Below, piece by piece: positions 36,808 through 45,637 of a DNA stretch of 64,000 bases. The translations under genes and the position numbers were made by a program. The stretch's first letter is position 1; every line of letters starts with the position of its first letter. The notes below the pieces were generated by a model that searched no databases, was not told where the DNA came from, and worked only from the letters and a program-made list of their open reading frames with translations. Source of the stretch: Leptospira andrefontaineae (GTDB taxonomy: Bacteria > Spirochaetota > Leptospiria > Leptospirales > Leptospiraceae); the NCBI RefSeq assembly GCF_004770105.1, contig NZ_RQEY01000026.1, positions 168,273 to 232,272 of the forward strand, read 5' to 3'.

Positions 36808-37470
36808 TTAAAATTGGATCGGCTCGTGTTTTTCGCCGTTGATCAGTTTACCTAAAAGTCTGTTTTCTCTATCTATAAATGAATCAATGAATGGTTGTAA
36901 ATCTTTGATCTTTGAAGATAGATTATAGCCTGCTTCCATAGTATCTACCAAAGAAGTGGCTCCTACCATAGATGCTGCAACTTTGATCGGTGCCATGATG
37001 AGTTTTACCATGGGAAGTTTGGAAAGAGAGAAGAAAAACTTTAGAGTATCTCCTACCATTCCGATCTGTGTCCTTCTATCCTCGAATCTGCCTGCTGCAC
37101 CTAATGCAGCGTAAAGATTTTCTTGAGGGATCACTCCGTTCTCCATGAGATTGTTTTCAATGATCACTTTTGCGGTGTCAAAATCCAAAGAGTCAGTGAG
37201 TTTGTTTAGTAGAATAATCTGATGGATATTGTCTGTCATCGCCTTACCGGCGACAGTTTTTAATTTTTCGTACAAACTTTCGAGTGCATTGTCTCTTTCT
37301 TCCTTATTGGTGGGAGCGTAGAGATTGTTTTCGAAGAAGCCTGGGATTCCGTCGTATCCCTTAATCGAGGTTAAAAGATCCGAATATGTATGACGCAATC
37401 TTTCGATTGTGGATCTGACGACGGCAAGACGAACTGGTTCGAGTTCTTTCAGATCCATTTCTGTTAACAA
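36808..37470 (-). CDS. Hypothetical helical protein, similar in pattern to FFLEELY-motif proteins
   Basis: The 220-residue, mostly helical protein has no signal peptide. RLRHTYSDLLTSIKGYDG followed by GFFENNLYAPTNKEERD resembles the region that defines FFLEELY-motif proteins (Arg-rich helix, FFLxxLYGP). The next helix, IILLNKLTDSLDF, also fits. The match is from memory and not certain. A weakly hydrophobic stretch (LPMVKLIMAPIKVAASMVGA) lies at about 155-175. It is divergent from nothing nearby and probably monocistronic. Function unknown. Confidence 0.6.
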   Translation of the reverse strand: MLTEMDLKELEPVRLAVVRSTIERLRHTYSDLLTSIKGYDGIPGFFENNLYAPTNKEERDNALESLYEKLKTVAGKAMTDNIHQIILLNKLTDSLDFDTAKVIIENNLMENGVIPQENLYAALGAAGRFEDRRTQIGMVGDTLKFFFSLSKLPMVKLIMAPIKVAASMVGATSLVDTMEAGYNLSSKIKDLQPFIDSFIDRENRLLGKLINGEKHEPIQF

Positions 37471-37545
37471 CGAACTTGAGGTTTCACGGTTCCTAGGTCA
37501 ATTGAAAAAATATAGAAGATCGGCCGACAGAATATGGAAAAAAAA

Positions 37546-38211
37546 TTATTCCTTAGAGACCAAAGCGTTTTCTTTCAAATTACCAGGAAGTTTTTTCATG
37601 GATTTTTCAGCGTCTTCTTTGGACGGAAAATTTCCCATACGAACAGTAAAATAACCATTTTTGGTTTTTTTCACGTAGGACTTCCCACCTAAAGACGACT
37701 TGAGTTCATCCGCCTTTTCTTTGGTTTTAAATGCAGCTACTTGAACAAAAAAATCGTTATCAGCCTTGTGAACCGTCGCCTTACGAGGAGAAGTGTGAAC
37801 TGATTTTTTAGATTCCTTTTCTTTCCGGACTAATTTTTTCTCCGGATGAGAAGAAGATGGAGCTTCTACTTCTATCTTAGATGGTTCTTCTTTTTTTGCA
37901 GGAGAAACTTCAGATCTTAGATCTACAACTTCCGCACCGGGAGGAAGATTTCTAAATTTAACTTCTTCTTCTTTTTTAATCGTAGAAGTTACGGATGATT
38001 CTTCCATCGCTTGGTTCACGGTGGAAGAAGATAAGGATTGTATATTATCTCTATTGGAGTTCAGAGCCAGGTCGTCTTGCACTTGGCCTCTCTTTCTACC
38101 TACGGAAACTCCTAAGAAGAAGAATGAAAAAAGAAGTCCCACTAAAAATAGAGAGAGTAGGGAGATCCTTTTATTGTCCAGATTGATGACGTAGAAAATT
38201 TTTTCCTTCAT
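37546..38211 (-). CDS. SPOR-domain membrane protein
   Basis: The 221-residue protein has a short cytoplasmic start, one membrane segment (LSLFLVGLLFSFFFLGVSVG, about 19-38), a charged low-complexity linker and a C-terminal SPOR domain (DFFVQVAAFKTKEKADELKS, GYFTVRMGNFPSKEDAEKS). SPOR domains bind denuded glycan strands at division sites. The start codon overlaps the coaE stop by four bases (ATGA), so the two are translationally coupled. Confidence 0.9.
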   Translation of the reverse strand: MKEKIFYVINLDNKRISLLSLFLVGLLFSFFFLGVSVGRKRGQVQDDLALNSNRDNIQSLSSSTVNQAMEESSVTSTIKKEEEVKFRNLPPGAEVVDLRSEVSPAKKEEPSKIEVEAPSSSHPEKKLVRKEKESKKSVHTSPRKATVHKADNDFFVQVAAFKTKEKADELKSSLGGKSYVKKTKNGYFTVRMGNFPSKEDAEKSMKKLPGNLKENALVSKE

Positions 38212-38834
38212 TTCATTCTTCCTTTTAACTCAGCGTACAAATATTCGCATTCTTTACGAAGGTCCTGCAAATCCCCTGTGTTCTTAATGGAATAGTCGGC
38301 CTTCTTTGCTTTTTCCTGAAGTGAAAGCTGGCTTTTTGCCCTGGCTTCCGCTTCTTCTCTGCTGATCCCGTCCCTTTCGACCGTTCTGTTTAAAGAAACT
38401 TCCGGGTCCGAGATCACACAAACCGTTGCGTCACAAAGAGTGTAAGAGTCCGTTTCGAATAGAAGTGGGACTTCCCACAATACCAGGTCACCTTGTTTCA
38501 GGCTGCCCAGGACTTCTAAAAACTCCTTACGTATCCTTGGATGGGTCAAAGAGTTTAGGATCTTCAGTTTTTCGGGGCTTCCGAACACCAACTTTGCGAT
38601 CCTTTTACGATCTATCTTGCCGGACTCATCCAAAATTTCCGGTCCCAGGGAATCGATCAGTTCCTTAGAGATCGGGCTGTCCGGATCCGTATATTTACGT
38701 GCAATCTCGTCAGCGCTGATCCTTACTCCGCCCAATTCTTCTAGGATACGGGTCGCAGTGGATTTCCCACCACCGATCATCCCAGTGATCCCGACAAGAA
38801 AAGCCCCGTCAGTTCTAAGAGAGGACCGAGTCAT
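38208..38834 (-). CDS. coaE: Dephospho-CoA kinase
   Basis: The 208-residue enzyme performs the last step of coenzyme A synthesis. The P-loop is GITGMIGGGKSTATRIL (residues about 15-31), and the substrate-binding segment RISADEIARKY follows. LTHPRIRKEFL and WEVPLLFETDSY are further family marks. Length is normal. The SPOR gene overlaps its stop. Upstream, the perfect palindrome GTTGGAACTCCAAC lies 71 bases before its start. Confidence 0.94.
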   Translation of the reverse strand: MTRSSLRTDGAFLVGITGMIGGGKSTATRILEELGGVRISADEIARKYTDPDSPISKELIDSLGPEILDESGKIDRKRIAKLVFGSPEKLKILNSLTHPRIRKEFLEVLGSLKQGDLVLWEVPLLFETDSYTLCDATVCVISDPEVSLNRTVERDGISREEAEARAKSQLSLQEKAKKADYSIKNTGDLQDLRKECEYLYAELKGRMK

Positions 38835-38904
38835 TGGGAAAGATTATATGAAAAGGCTTTTTAGTACAAGCTTTTTAACATATAGCTTTATGAGGAATAG
38901 GTAT

Positions 38905-38918
38905 GTTGGAACTCCAAC
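38905..38918. promoter_or_regulatory. Perfect 14-bp palindrome GTTGGAACTCCAAC in a divergent intergenic region
   Basis: GTTGGAACTCCAAC is fully self-complementary. It sits between the coaE start (38834, minus) and a small plus-strand ORF (38989). Related near-palindromes occur at 21938-21953 and 63473-63490, both outside genes. Whether it acts as protein site, transcript end or dispersed repeat cannot be told from one window. Confidence 0.4.
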
Positions 38919-38988
38919 GGCGATTGCCCTTTGCAAGGAAGAATAAATCTCTTTCCAAAAGATCTATACTTGATAGAGCAGTAGAATC

Positions 38989-39228
38989 ATGAAATACTTG
39001 GAAACTTCTCAAATCATCCCAGCTAAGGGGATGTCCTACACGATGTACGAGATCGAAGGGGAGGACCAGATTTTACGGATGCTTACATATATACCGGACA
39101 CGGATGAGATACATATATATCCTAAACCGCCGGTGAAAAAATTATATAAGCCCGAACTTTGTAAACAAGTAGAAGATCTGGTATTTACAGAATTATGGAA
39201 ACTGGGAGAGGAAAGGAAGAACGGATAA
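38989..39228 (+). CDS. Small hypothetical protein
   Basis: The 79-residue protein begins MKYLETSQIIPAKGMSYTMY. It looks like a small alpha/beta domain (EGEDQILRMLTYIPDTDEIH, then a proline-rich turn, then KPELCKQVEDLVFTELWKLG). There is no signal peptide or membrane segment and no family I recognise. A clear ribosome site is lacking, but composition and coding pattern look real. It ends nine bases before the tRNA-Phe gene on the other strand. Confidence 0.55.
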   Translation: MKYLETSQIIPAKGMSYTMYEIEGEDQILRMLTYIPDTDEIHIYPKPPVKKLYKPELCKQVEDLVFTELWKLGEERKNG

Positions 39229-39236
39229 GAGGGTTT

Positions 39237-39309
<73 letters not shown>

Positions 39310-39348
39310 GAACCCAGTACCAAAATACTGAGCAGGGCCTATACGTCA

Positions 39349-40050
39349 ATGGAAAATCCTGATTTAGGCTTCGTCTCCAAATTTGATGATGCGGGGACTG
39401 TTCTTGCAAGAGAGAGAATGGTCCGAACACAAATCTCTGAAAGAGGGATCAAGGACCCGAATTTACTTTCTGCATTTCTAAAAGTTCCCAGGCATATTTT
39501 CCTTCCTGAACAAACCAGAGAATATTCCTACGAAGACAAAGCAGTTCCGATCGGGGAAGAACAGACTATTTCCCAACCATATATAGTAGCTTATATCGCT
39601 AACCAACTCCAGGTAAGATCCGGGGATACAATTTTAGAAATAGGCACAGGTTCCGGATATTTGGCTGCAATTTTGGATTTGCTCGGAGCGAAACTTCTCT
39701 CTTTGGAGATCGTTCCTGAATTATATGAAAGATCCTTGGGAGTTTTAGAAAGTTGGTCTCCTGGATTTACGAAAAGAAATAAGATCCTACTCGGAGACGC
39801 GTTACTACTTACTAAAACAAAAGGAAAATTTTCCAAGTTTGTATCTTCCGCATGTTTTCCAAAAATTCCGGGACCAGGAAGTTTGGTTTTCGAATCTCTT
39901 CCGGAAGAAGGGATCGCAGTTCTTCCGGTAGAATGGAAAGAAGAAGTCCAACTACTTCTTACACTAAAAAAAAGACAGAATCGATTTGAAGAAACGAATC
40001 GATTGCCTGTGAAGTTTGTGCCACTCTTGGGAAGAACAGATTTAGTTTAA
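39349..40050 (+). CDS. pcm: Protein-L-isoaspartate O-methyltransferase
   Basis: The 233-residue repair methyltransferase transfers methyl from SAM to isoaspartyl residues of aged proteins. The family segments are VPRHIFLPEQTREYSYEDKA, GEEQTISQPYIVAYI and the SAM motif TILEIGTGSGYLAAIL. LEIVPELYERS and KILLGDALLL follow. Length is slightly above the usual 205-215. The ATG lies 39 bases past the tRNA-Phe start on the opposite strand. It converges with the first ompL1 copy, with a single base between stops. Confidence 0.92.
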   Translation: MENPDLGFVSKFDDAGTVLARERMVRTQISERGIKDPNLLSAFLKVPRHIFLPEQTREYSYEDKAVPIGEEQTISQPYIVAYIANQLQVRSGDTILEIGTGSGYLAAILDLLGAKLLSLEIVPELYERSLGVLESWSPGFTKRNKILLGDALLLTKTKGKFSKFVSSACFPKIPGPGSLVFESLPEEGIAVLPVEWKEEVQLLLTLKKRQNRFEETNRLPVKFVPLLGRTDLV

Positions 40051-40051
40051 C

Positions 40052-40945
40052 TCAGATCTCGTGTTTATAACCGAATCTATATTGGGTTCCGCCTAAAACT
40101 TGAGGATAGGCGACACTTGGTGCTAAGCCTACAATTCCACCTTCTGAGCTTGGATGAGCGATTCCATATTGAAAGGAAAATAACGTTTCCATTTCCATAT
40201 AGATATGCCCCTTGTCTGAGATCCTTGCTTGGGCTCCCATGAGCCAGTTCGGAGCGATTCCAGAAACATTAAATTTTGTGTTTTCCCAATTCGCGGAAGG
40301 GGCTGTTCCATCTGCAACTAAGCCTAGAACAGTAGTATCCGTAATACCTGCATTTACCAAAAATTCATGTACATCATTCAAACGGTTATGTCCGGCTAAA
40401 CTCCATCCACCTTTGAAGTAATGAACTCCTGCTCCGATATAAATTGCAGCATCTTCTGAAACGGAAAGTTTGATCCCAACGTTTACTGGAATTTGGATAG
40501 CATTATAGTCCCAGGTCATATGATAGAAAGATTGTCCTGCAAATTTCGCTTCAGTATCTCCGCCCATGATTTTGCGAGTATAATGTGCATTTATTCTCCA
40601 GAAGAAAGCTTTTCCAAAATCGCTCTCATATCCTAAGGAAAGAGTAAGCCCGGTCATTGCGCCGTTTGTTTTAGCACTGATCAAACCAGCGGAAGAATGT
40701 TGTAATGTAAGTAGACGATTTTCCGGAATGACGGCAAGTCGAGGAAGTGCTCCTGGAGTTCCATCCGTCGCAGTAGCTTTGTAATTAGTGGAAGAATCCA
40801 AACCATCAGTGGAGATAGTGCCTCCTAAATCCCCCAAATCAAATTGTAGTCCTGCACTACCCATCACATATGATTTTGCGTTTAAATAGATTCCAGGTAT
40901 TAGGAATAGAAGGATCAGAAATATTCTGCTGGTGGTTTGTATCAT
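40052..40945 (-). CDS. ompL1: OmpL1-type outer membrane porin (copy 1)
   Basis: The 297-residue protein resembles the leptospiral porin OmpL1. Shared features are a signal ending LNAKSYVMG, the repeating short segments QFDLGDLGGTISTDGLDSS, YESDFGKAFFWRINAHYTRK, VNVGIKLSVSEDAAIYIGAG, the amphipathic strands, and the end RFGYKHEI. Outer-membrane insertion as a trimeric beta-barrel is known for OmpL1. It is adjacent to, and in line with, a second copy of identical length. This copy is more divergent at the signal peptide (MIQTTSRIFLILLFLIPGIY). Confidence 0.88.
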   Translation of the reverse strand: MIQTTSRIFLILLFLIPGIYLNAKSYVMGSAGLQFDLGDLGGTISTDGLDSSTNYKATATDGTPGALPRLAVIPENRLLTLQHSSAGLISAKTNGAMTGLTLSLGYESDFGKAFFWRINAHYTRKIMGGDTEAKFAGQSFYHMTWDYNAIQIPVNVGIKLSVSEDAAIYIGAGVHYFKGGWSLAGHNRLNDVHEFLVNAGITDTTVLGLVADGTAPSANWENTKFNVSGIAPNWLMGAQARISDKGHIYMEMETLFSFQYGIAHPSSEGGIVGLAPSVAYPQVLGGTQYRFGYKHEI

Positions 40946-41153
40946 GAACTGTCTCCAAGCTGAGTTTTAATACATTTTCACTGGGAAAGGAAACACCTCA
41001 GAAGAGCCATCTTTTTTTAGTTATTACGTATTACATGATTGTTATGTGATAAAATTTTCAAAAGGCATTTATTCCCTTGGGGATAGGGAAACTTATATTT
41101 CGCTTATTAATTTAGGAAGAAAACTAACGTTTTAAAAAAGGTGAGAAAATAAA

Positions 41154-41179
41154 AAAGGCCCTCCTTTTGGAGAGCCTTT
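41154..41179 (-). terminator. Rho-independent terminator after ompL1 copy 2
   Basis: Read on the minus strand, AAAGGCTCTCC and GGAGGGCCTTT form a stem with one mismatch around a short AAAA loop, and T residues follow (TTTTTTATTTT). It lies 23-48 bases after the stop of the porin gene at 41202 and isolates it from the second porin gene downstream. Confidence 0.75.
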
Positions 41180-41201
41180 GCATCCAAACAAAGATCTTTG
41201 A

Positions 41202-42095
41202 TTAGATCTCGTGTTTGTATCCGAATCTGTACTGGTTTCCACCAAGAACTTGAGGATAAGCAACGGAAGGCGCTAAACCTTGTGCTCCACCTTCTGATCT
41301 TGGGTGAGCAATACCATATTTGAAGGAGAATAGAGTTTCAACTTCCATATAGATATGACCTTTGTCGGAAATTCTAGATTGAGCTCCGATCAACCAGTTT
41401 GGAGCAACTCCAGAAACTTGGAATGTTGTTTTTTCCCAGTTCGCAGGAGGGTTAGTTCCATCAGCAACCAGTCCCAAGAGGGTAGTGCTACTAACACCTG
41501 CTGCAACAAGAGCGTCATGAACAGAACTTAAGCGGTTGCTTCCTGCTAAACTCCATCCACCGTTGAAGTAGTGAACCCCTGCTCCAATATAGAAAGATGT
41601 ATCTTCAGTTACAGAAAGTTTGATACCTACGTTAACTGGAACTTGAACTGCATGGTAGTCCCAAGTGATATCATAGAACCCTTGTCCTAAAAATTTTGCA
41701 TTAGTATCTCCACCCATAACCTTACGAGTGTAGTGTGCATTCACTCTCCAGAAAAAAGCTTTTCCGAAGTCTTGCTCATATCCTAAGGACATAACGAGAC
41801 CGGTCATTGCTCCACTGGTTTTAGCGCTGATTAATCCCATTGTTGTGTGTTGCAAACTTAACAGACGGTTTTCAGGGATGATTGCGCGACGAGGAAGCGC
41901 TCCCGGAGTTCCATCAGTAGCAGTAGTGCTATAGTTAGTGGAAGAATCCAAACCGTCGGTTGCAATTGTATCGCCCAATGATCCAAGGTCAAATTGGAGA
42001 CCGAGGCCTCCAGTGATGTAAGACTTTGCGCTTAAGCCGAATGAAGAACATAGTACGGCGAAAACTAGCAAAGCTTTCGTGATGTTACGAACCAT
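41202..42095 (-). CDS. ompL1: OmpL1-type outer membrane porin (copy 2)
   Basis: The 297-residue protein starts MVRNITKALLVFAVLCSSFG, close to the signal peptide of described OmpL1 proteins, and shares most of its length with the downstream copy. Family segments include GLQFDLGSLGDTIATDGLDS, YEQDFGKAFFWRVNAHYTRK, VNVGIKLSVTEDTSFYIGAG and DKGHIYMEVETLFSFKYGIA. AAGGAG lies upstream of the ATG. The own terminator implies separate expression from copy 1. It is the better candidate for the main ompL1 gene. Confidence 0.9.
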   Translation of the reverse strand: MVRNITKALLVFAVLCSSFGLSAKSYITGGLGLQFDLGSLGDTIATDGLDSSTNYSTTATDGTPGALPRRAIIPENRLLSLQHTTMGLISAKTSGAMTGLVMSLGYEQDFGKAFFWRVNAHYTRKVMGGDTNAKFLGQGFYDITWDYHAVQVPVNVGIKLSVTEDTSFYIGAGVHYFNGGWSLAGSNRLSSVHDALVAAGVSSTTLLGLVADGTNPPANWEKTTFQVSGVAPNWLIGAQSRISDKGHIYMEVETLFSFKYGIAHPRSEGGAQGLAPSVAYPQVLGGNQYRFGYKHEI

Positions 42096-42439
42096 TTAAA
42101 TAGCTCCTTAAACTTTTCGTATAGTAGAGTGATTTTTCACCTGGACCATTTATGTCTATAGTGGGGCCCAAGCATTGGACAGGACAATATCGATGCGGAC
42201 CTGGGTGTCAAACAGATATTCTGGATAAAATAAAAAAGTCCGTTATATAGGATTTTATTTTGAACATTTGTTGTAAAAAATAAATATTCACTTCCCCGTT
42301 CGCGCGAATCTTAACGTCCGTTCGTTCATTTTGATTTTTAAACTTTGAGAAAAATCAGTGAGTTCTTTCTCACGAATTCAAGTGAGAAGTTTCGGAAAAA
42401 CTCCTTGCAAGACTAGAATTTAGGAATCCAATGGAGAAG
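42096..42439. other. Divergent intergenic region upstream of ompL1 and thiC
   Basis: This 344-base stretch has no gene. It must hold the ompL1 promoter (minus) and the thiC promoter (plus). I see AT-rich blocks and no clear repeat. The riboswitch and its platform follow directly. Confidence 0.5.
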
Positions 42440-42519
42440 AACCGTTGGGGGTGGGACCAAAAGTCTCTGAGAGAGTCCCCGGAACCTGATCAGGATAATG
42501 CCTGCGAAGGGAAACGGAA
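42440..42519 (+). promoter_or_regulatory. TPP riboswitch (THI element) upstream of thiC
   Basis: The conserved core is easily read: CTGAGAGAG near 42467, GAACCTGATCAGG at 42482-42494, ATAATGCCTGCGAAGGGAA to 42513. P1 is formed by CCGTT (42442-42446) and AACGG (42513-42517). Downstream, GCGAAA (42548-42553) and TTTCGC (42564-42569) can pair, then GGAC/GTCC with a T-rich run to about 42600. That could be the expression platform ending transcription when thiamin pyrophosphate is bound. thiC begins 125 bases after the aptamer. Confidence 0.93.
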
Positions 42520-42542
42520 AAAAACAAACGTTCGAGATATAG

Positions 42543-44234
<1,692 letters not shown>

Positions 44235-44285
44235 CTTGACCTTTCCAAAGAAATTTGGAATCCTGGCTCGGCTGGACGGACCCGT

Positions 44286-45020
44286 ATGAAACAAAAACTC
44301 GTTCAAAAACTTTTTTTCGTATTCTTCTTATTAATTGCACCTGCGGCTTTCGCCCAGGGGAATAATGATCTTGCTCCTGTTCCAGGTGAATTGGAGCAGG
44401 CCGGAAGAAGAAGTTCGAGAAAATTCTTTATTGGAGGTTTTACTGCAAACGGTCTGAGTTGGTTCGGTTCAGGGATCCAATTTTCTTCTAAATTGGCTAC
44501 TTCTTTCCAGTGGCAGGAACAAAGAGTGATCCAAAGATTTGATTTGGATGTAAATGGTGTACAAACCGATCTTTCCGGAATATTCACTCTTACAAATTCG
44601 GAAAAGATCCAAAGACAATTAGCTCTTCAGATGGAATGGTTCCCTTTTTCCGGCCCTTATTATTTTGCAGCAGGGGGAGGGTTGGAAACTTATTCTGAAA
44701 AACAAAGAAAAACGGAGACCTATGTTCCGAGCGGGAATTATAGGGACTACTCTTGGAATATTTCCCAACAAAAACTTTTCCTTTCTGCGGGGGCAGGCTT
44801 TAGATATATTTTTACTTCCGGATTTTTTATCCATGTAGGAGGGAATATCCTATTTTATCCGGAAAGAACCACTCATGAACAAAGAGGTTCTTATGGCACC
44901 AATACAAGTTGGGACTATAGACAATTACAAAAAGATTGGCAAGAACCTGAAAAGGAAGCTCGGTCTCATCAGAATCCATATGGAGCTCAGCTACAGATAT
45001 TATTCGGGATAGCGATCTGA
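44286..45020 (+). CDS. Predicted outer-membrane barrel protein, unknown family
   Basis: The 244-residue protein has a signal peptide (MKQKLVQKLFFVFFLLIAPA, ending AFAQ). The body is rich in amphipathic strands, for example RKFFIGGFTANGLSWFGSGI, ALQMEWFPFSGPYYFAAGGG and AGFRYIFTSGFFIHVGGNIL. The last segment (GAQLQILFGIAI) ends in a strand. These suggest a small outer-membrane barrel. I do not recognise it. It lies 51 bases after thiC and may be read from the same message. Confidence 0.65.
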   Translation: MKQKLVQKLFFVFFLLIAPAAFAQGNNDLAPVPGELEQAGRRSSRKFFIGGFTANGLSWFGSGIQFSSKLATSFQWQEQRVIQRFDLDVNGVQTDLSGIFTLTNSEKIQRQLALQMEWFPFSGPYYFAAGGGLETYSEKQRKTETYVPSGNYRDYSWNISQQKLFLSAGAGFRYIFTSGFFIHVGGNILFYPERTTHEQRGSYGTNTSWDYRQLQKDWQEPEKEARSHQNPYGAQLQILFGIAI

Positions 45021-45068
45021 AAACCAATTATATGCTTCCATGACCTTTGGGCCATCTATTATAAAATT

Positions 45069-45293
45069 TTAATGGATGTTGGAAGTTCTCGCGTCCTTTG
45101 TTTTATGACTTGCTGTGGTCTTAAATGTTTCAATCACCTTGGAACATTCCCAAGTAGAAACATCATATCCTATCGTTTGGAACCAATTTTGCAAAAGATT
45201 CGGATCTTCTTTTTGTATGCTAAGCATGAATTGAGGGTGATTTGCTTTTTCCGTATGAACAAAATCTAAAAAAGTTCTCAAACTATTTCCCAC
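45069..45293 (-). CDS. Small Nif11-like protein (possible RiPP-type leader) - tentative
   Basis: The frame is open from a TTG at 45338 (89 residues). I prefer the GTG at 45293, giving about 74 residues starting MGNSLRTFLDFVHTEK; a TTG at 45281 behind GGTGG is an alternative. The pattern SLxxFLxxV then a spacer, LLQNWFQTIGYDVSTWECSK and VIETF resembles the Nif11-type leader domain (helix, acidic spacer, aGYdfS.xE helix). It is followed by a short S/T/K-rich tail (TTASHKTKDARTSNIH) without cysteine or Gly-Gly. Alternatives are a ComX-like small peptide or a chance frame. It is divergent from the isoprenoid-synthase/peptidase unit, about 345 bases away. Confidence 0.35.
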   Translation of the reverse strand: MGNSLRTFLDFVHTEKANHPQFMLSIQKEDPNLLQNWFQTIGYDVSTWECSKVIETFKTTASHKTKDARTSNIH

Positions 45294-45349
45294 CGATCTC
45301 AGGAAAATCTGTTTTGGATTTAAAATTCGCAAGAACAATATTATGAAAA

Positions 45350-45378
45350 TTGCGGAATCTGCATTCCGATTTTATAAT
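45350..45378 (+). promoter_or_regulatory. Promoter-like TTGCGG - 17 bp - TATAAT
   Basis: TTGCGG (45350-45355) and a perfect TATAAT (45373-45378) are separated by 17 bases, the ideal spacing for a sigma-70 type promoter. The start point would be near 45385, 20 bases before the AAGGAG at 45405. A hairpin (CGGAAT/ATTCCG, 45353-45368) overlaps it. It would drive the short ORFs and the two-gene unit downstream. Confidence 0.5.
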
Positions 45379-45418
45379 CTTAAGAATATTGAATTTCGAT
45401 TAACAAGGAGTATAACGT

Positions 45419-45463
45419 ATGTTTTTCGAACTCCTCGCTAAAATAAGGGACATAATCCATTAA
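45419..45463 (+). CDS. 14-codon ORF (possible leader or secreted peptide)
   Basis: The ATG follows AAGGAG (45405-45410) by eight bases, the best ribosome site in this region. It encodes MFFELLAKIRDIIH and a TAA. The peptide would be amphipathic, with alternating hydrophobic and charged residues. It overlaps the left arm of an 11-bp inverted repeat. It may be an attenuator leader, a small membrane-active or signalling peptide, or the visible part of a translation start that has lost its frame. Its size is too small for similarity arguments. Confidence 0.35.
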   Translation: MFFELLAKIRDIIH

Positions 45464-45484
45464 TATATTCAATGTTCGAAAAAC
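45421..45484. repeat. Perfect 11-bp inverted repeat GTTTTTCGAAC / GTTCGAAAAAC
   Basis: Left arm 45421-45431, right arm 45474-45484, 42-base spacer, no mismatch. The left arm covers codons 1-5 of the 14-codon ORF and the right arm covers the start codon of the following short ORF. A hairpin in RNA would hide both starts, and translation of the first ORF would disturb it. That arrangement suits attenuation; a DNA-binding site is also possible. Confidence 0.55.
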
Positions 45485-45594
45485 TGCTTACCTGGATTGG
45501 GGTAAAACCGTTATTAAATTCTAAAATACTAAAATGGAATATTGTTTCGGGAAAGAATCTTCAAAAAACCTTATTTATCACAAAAATTTCTTAG
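45472..45594 (+). CDS. 40-codon short ORF, tentative
   Basis: It reads MFEKLLTWIGVKPLLNSKIL and continues KWNIVSGKNLQKTLFITKIS before a TAG. The start MFEKLLTWI resembles the start of the preceding 14-codon ORF (MFFELLAKI). It is basic and hydrophobic, with two tryptophans. No ribosome site precedes it; coupling to the first ORF (stop eight bases upstream) would be needed. It ends 43 bases before the isoprenoid-synthase-fold gene. Not assigned to any family. Confidence 0.3.
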   Translation: MFEKLLTWIGVKPLLNSKILKWNIVSGKNLQKTLFITKIS

Positions 45595-45637
45595 AAGAAA
45601 TTAAATAAATGGTAAAAAAAAGAAAATTCTCCAATAT

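Larger units (their letters stand above)
45294..45637. other. Regulatory and short-ORF region upstream of the isoprenoid-synthase-fold gene
   Basis: This 344-base stretch is AT rich but not empty. It holds a hairpin (45346-45373), a promoter-like pair, two short ORFs (45419-45463 and 45472-45594) and an inverted repeat (45421-45484), listed separately. No ribosome site is seen directly before the GTG at 45638. Confidence 0.55.

Noticed and set aside
45072..45269. 65-codon plus-strand frame opposite the Nif11-like ORF
   Set aside because: No ribosome site or recognisable pattern; it mirrors the minus-strand frame, which fits a family better.
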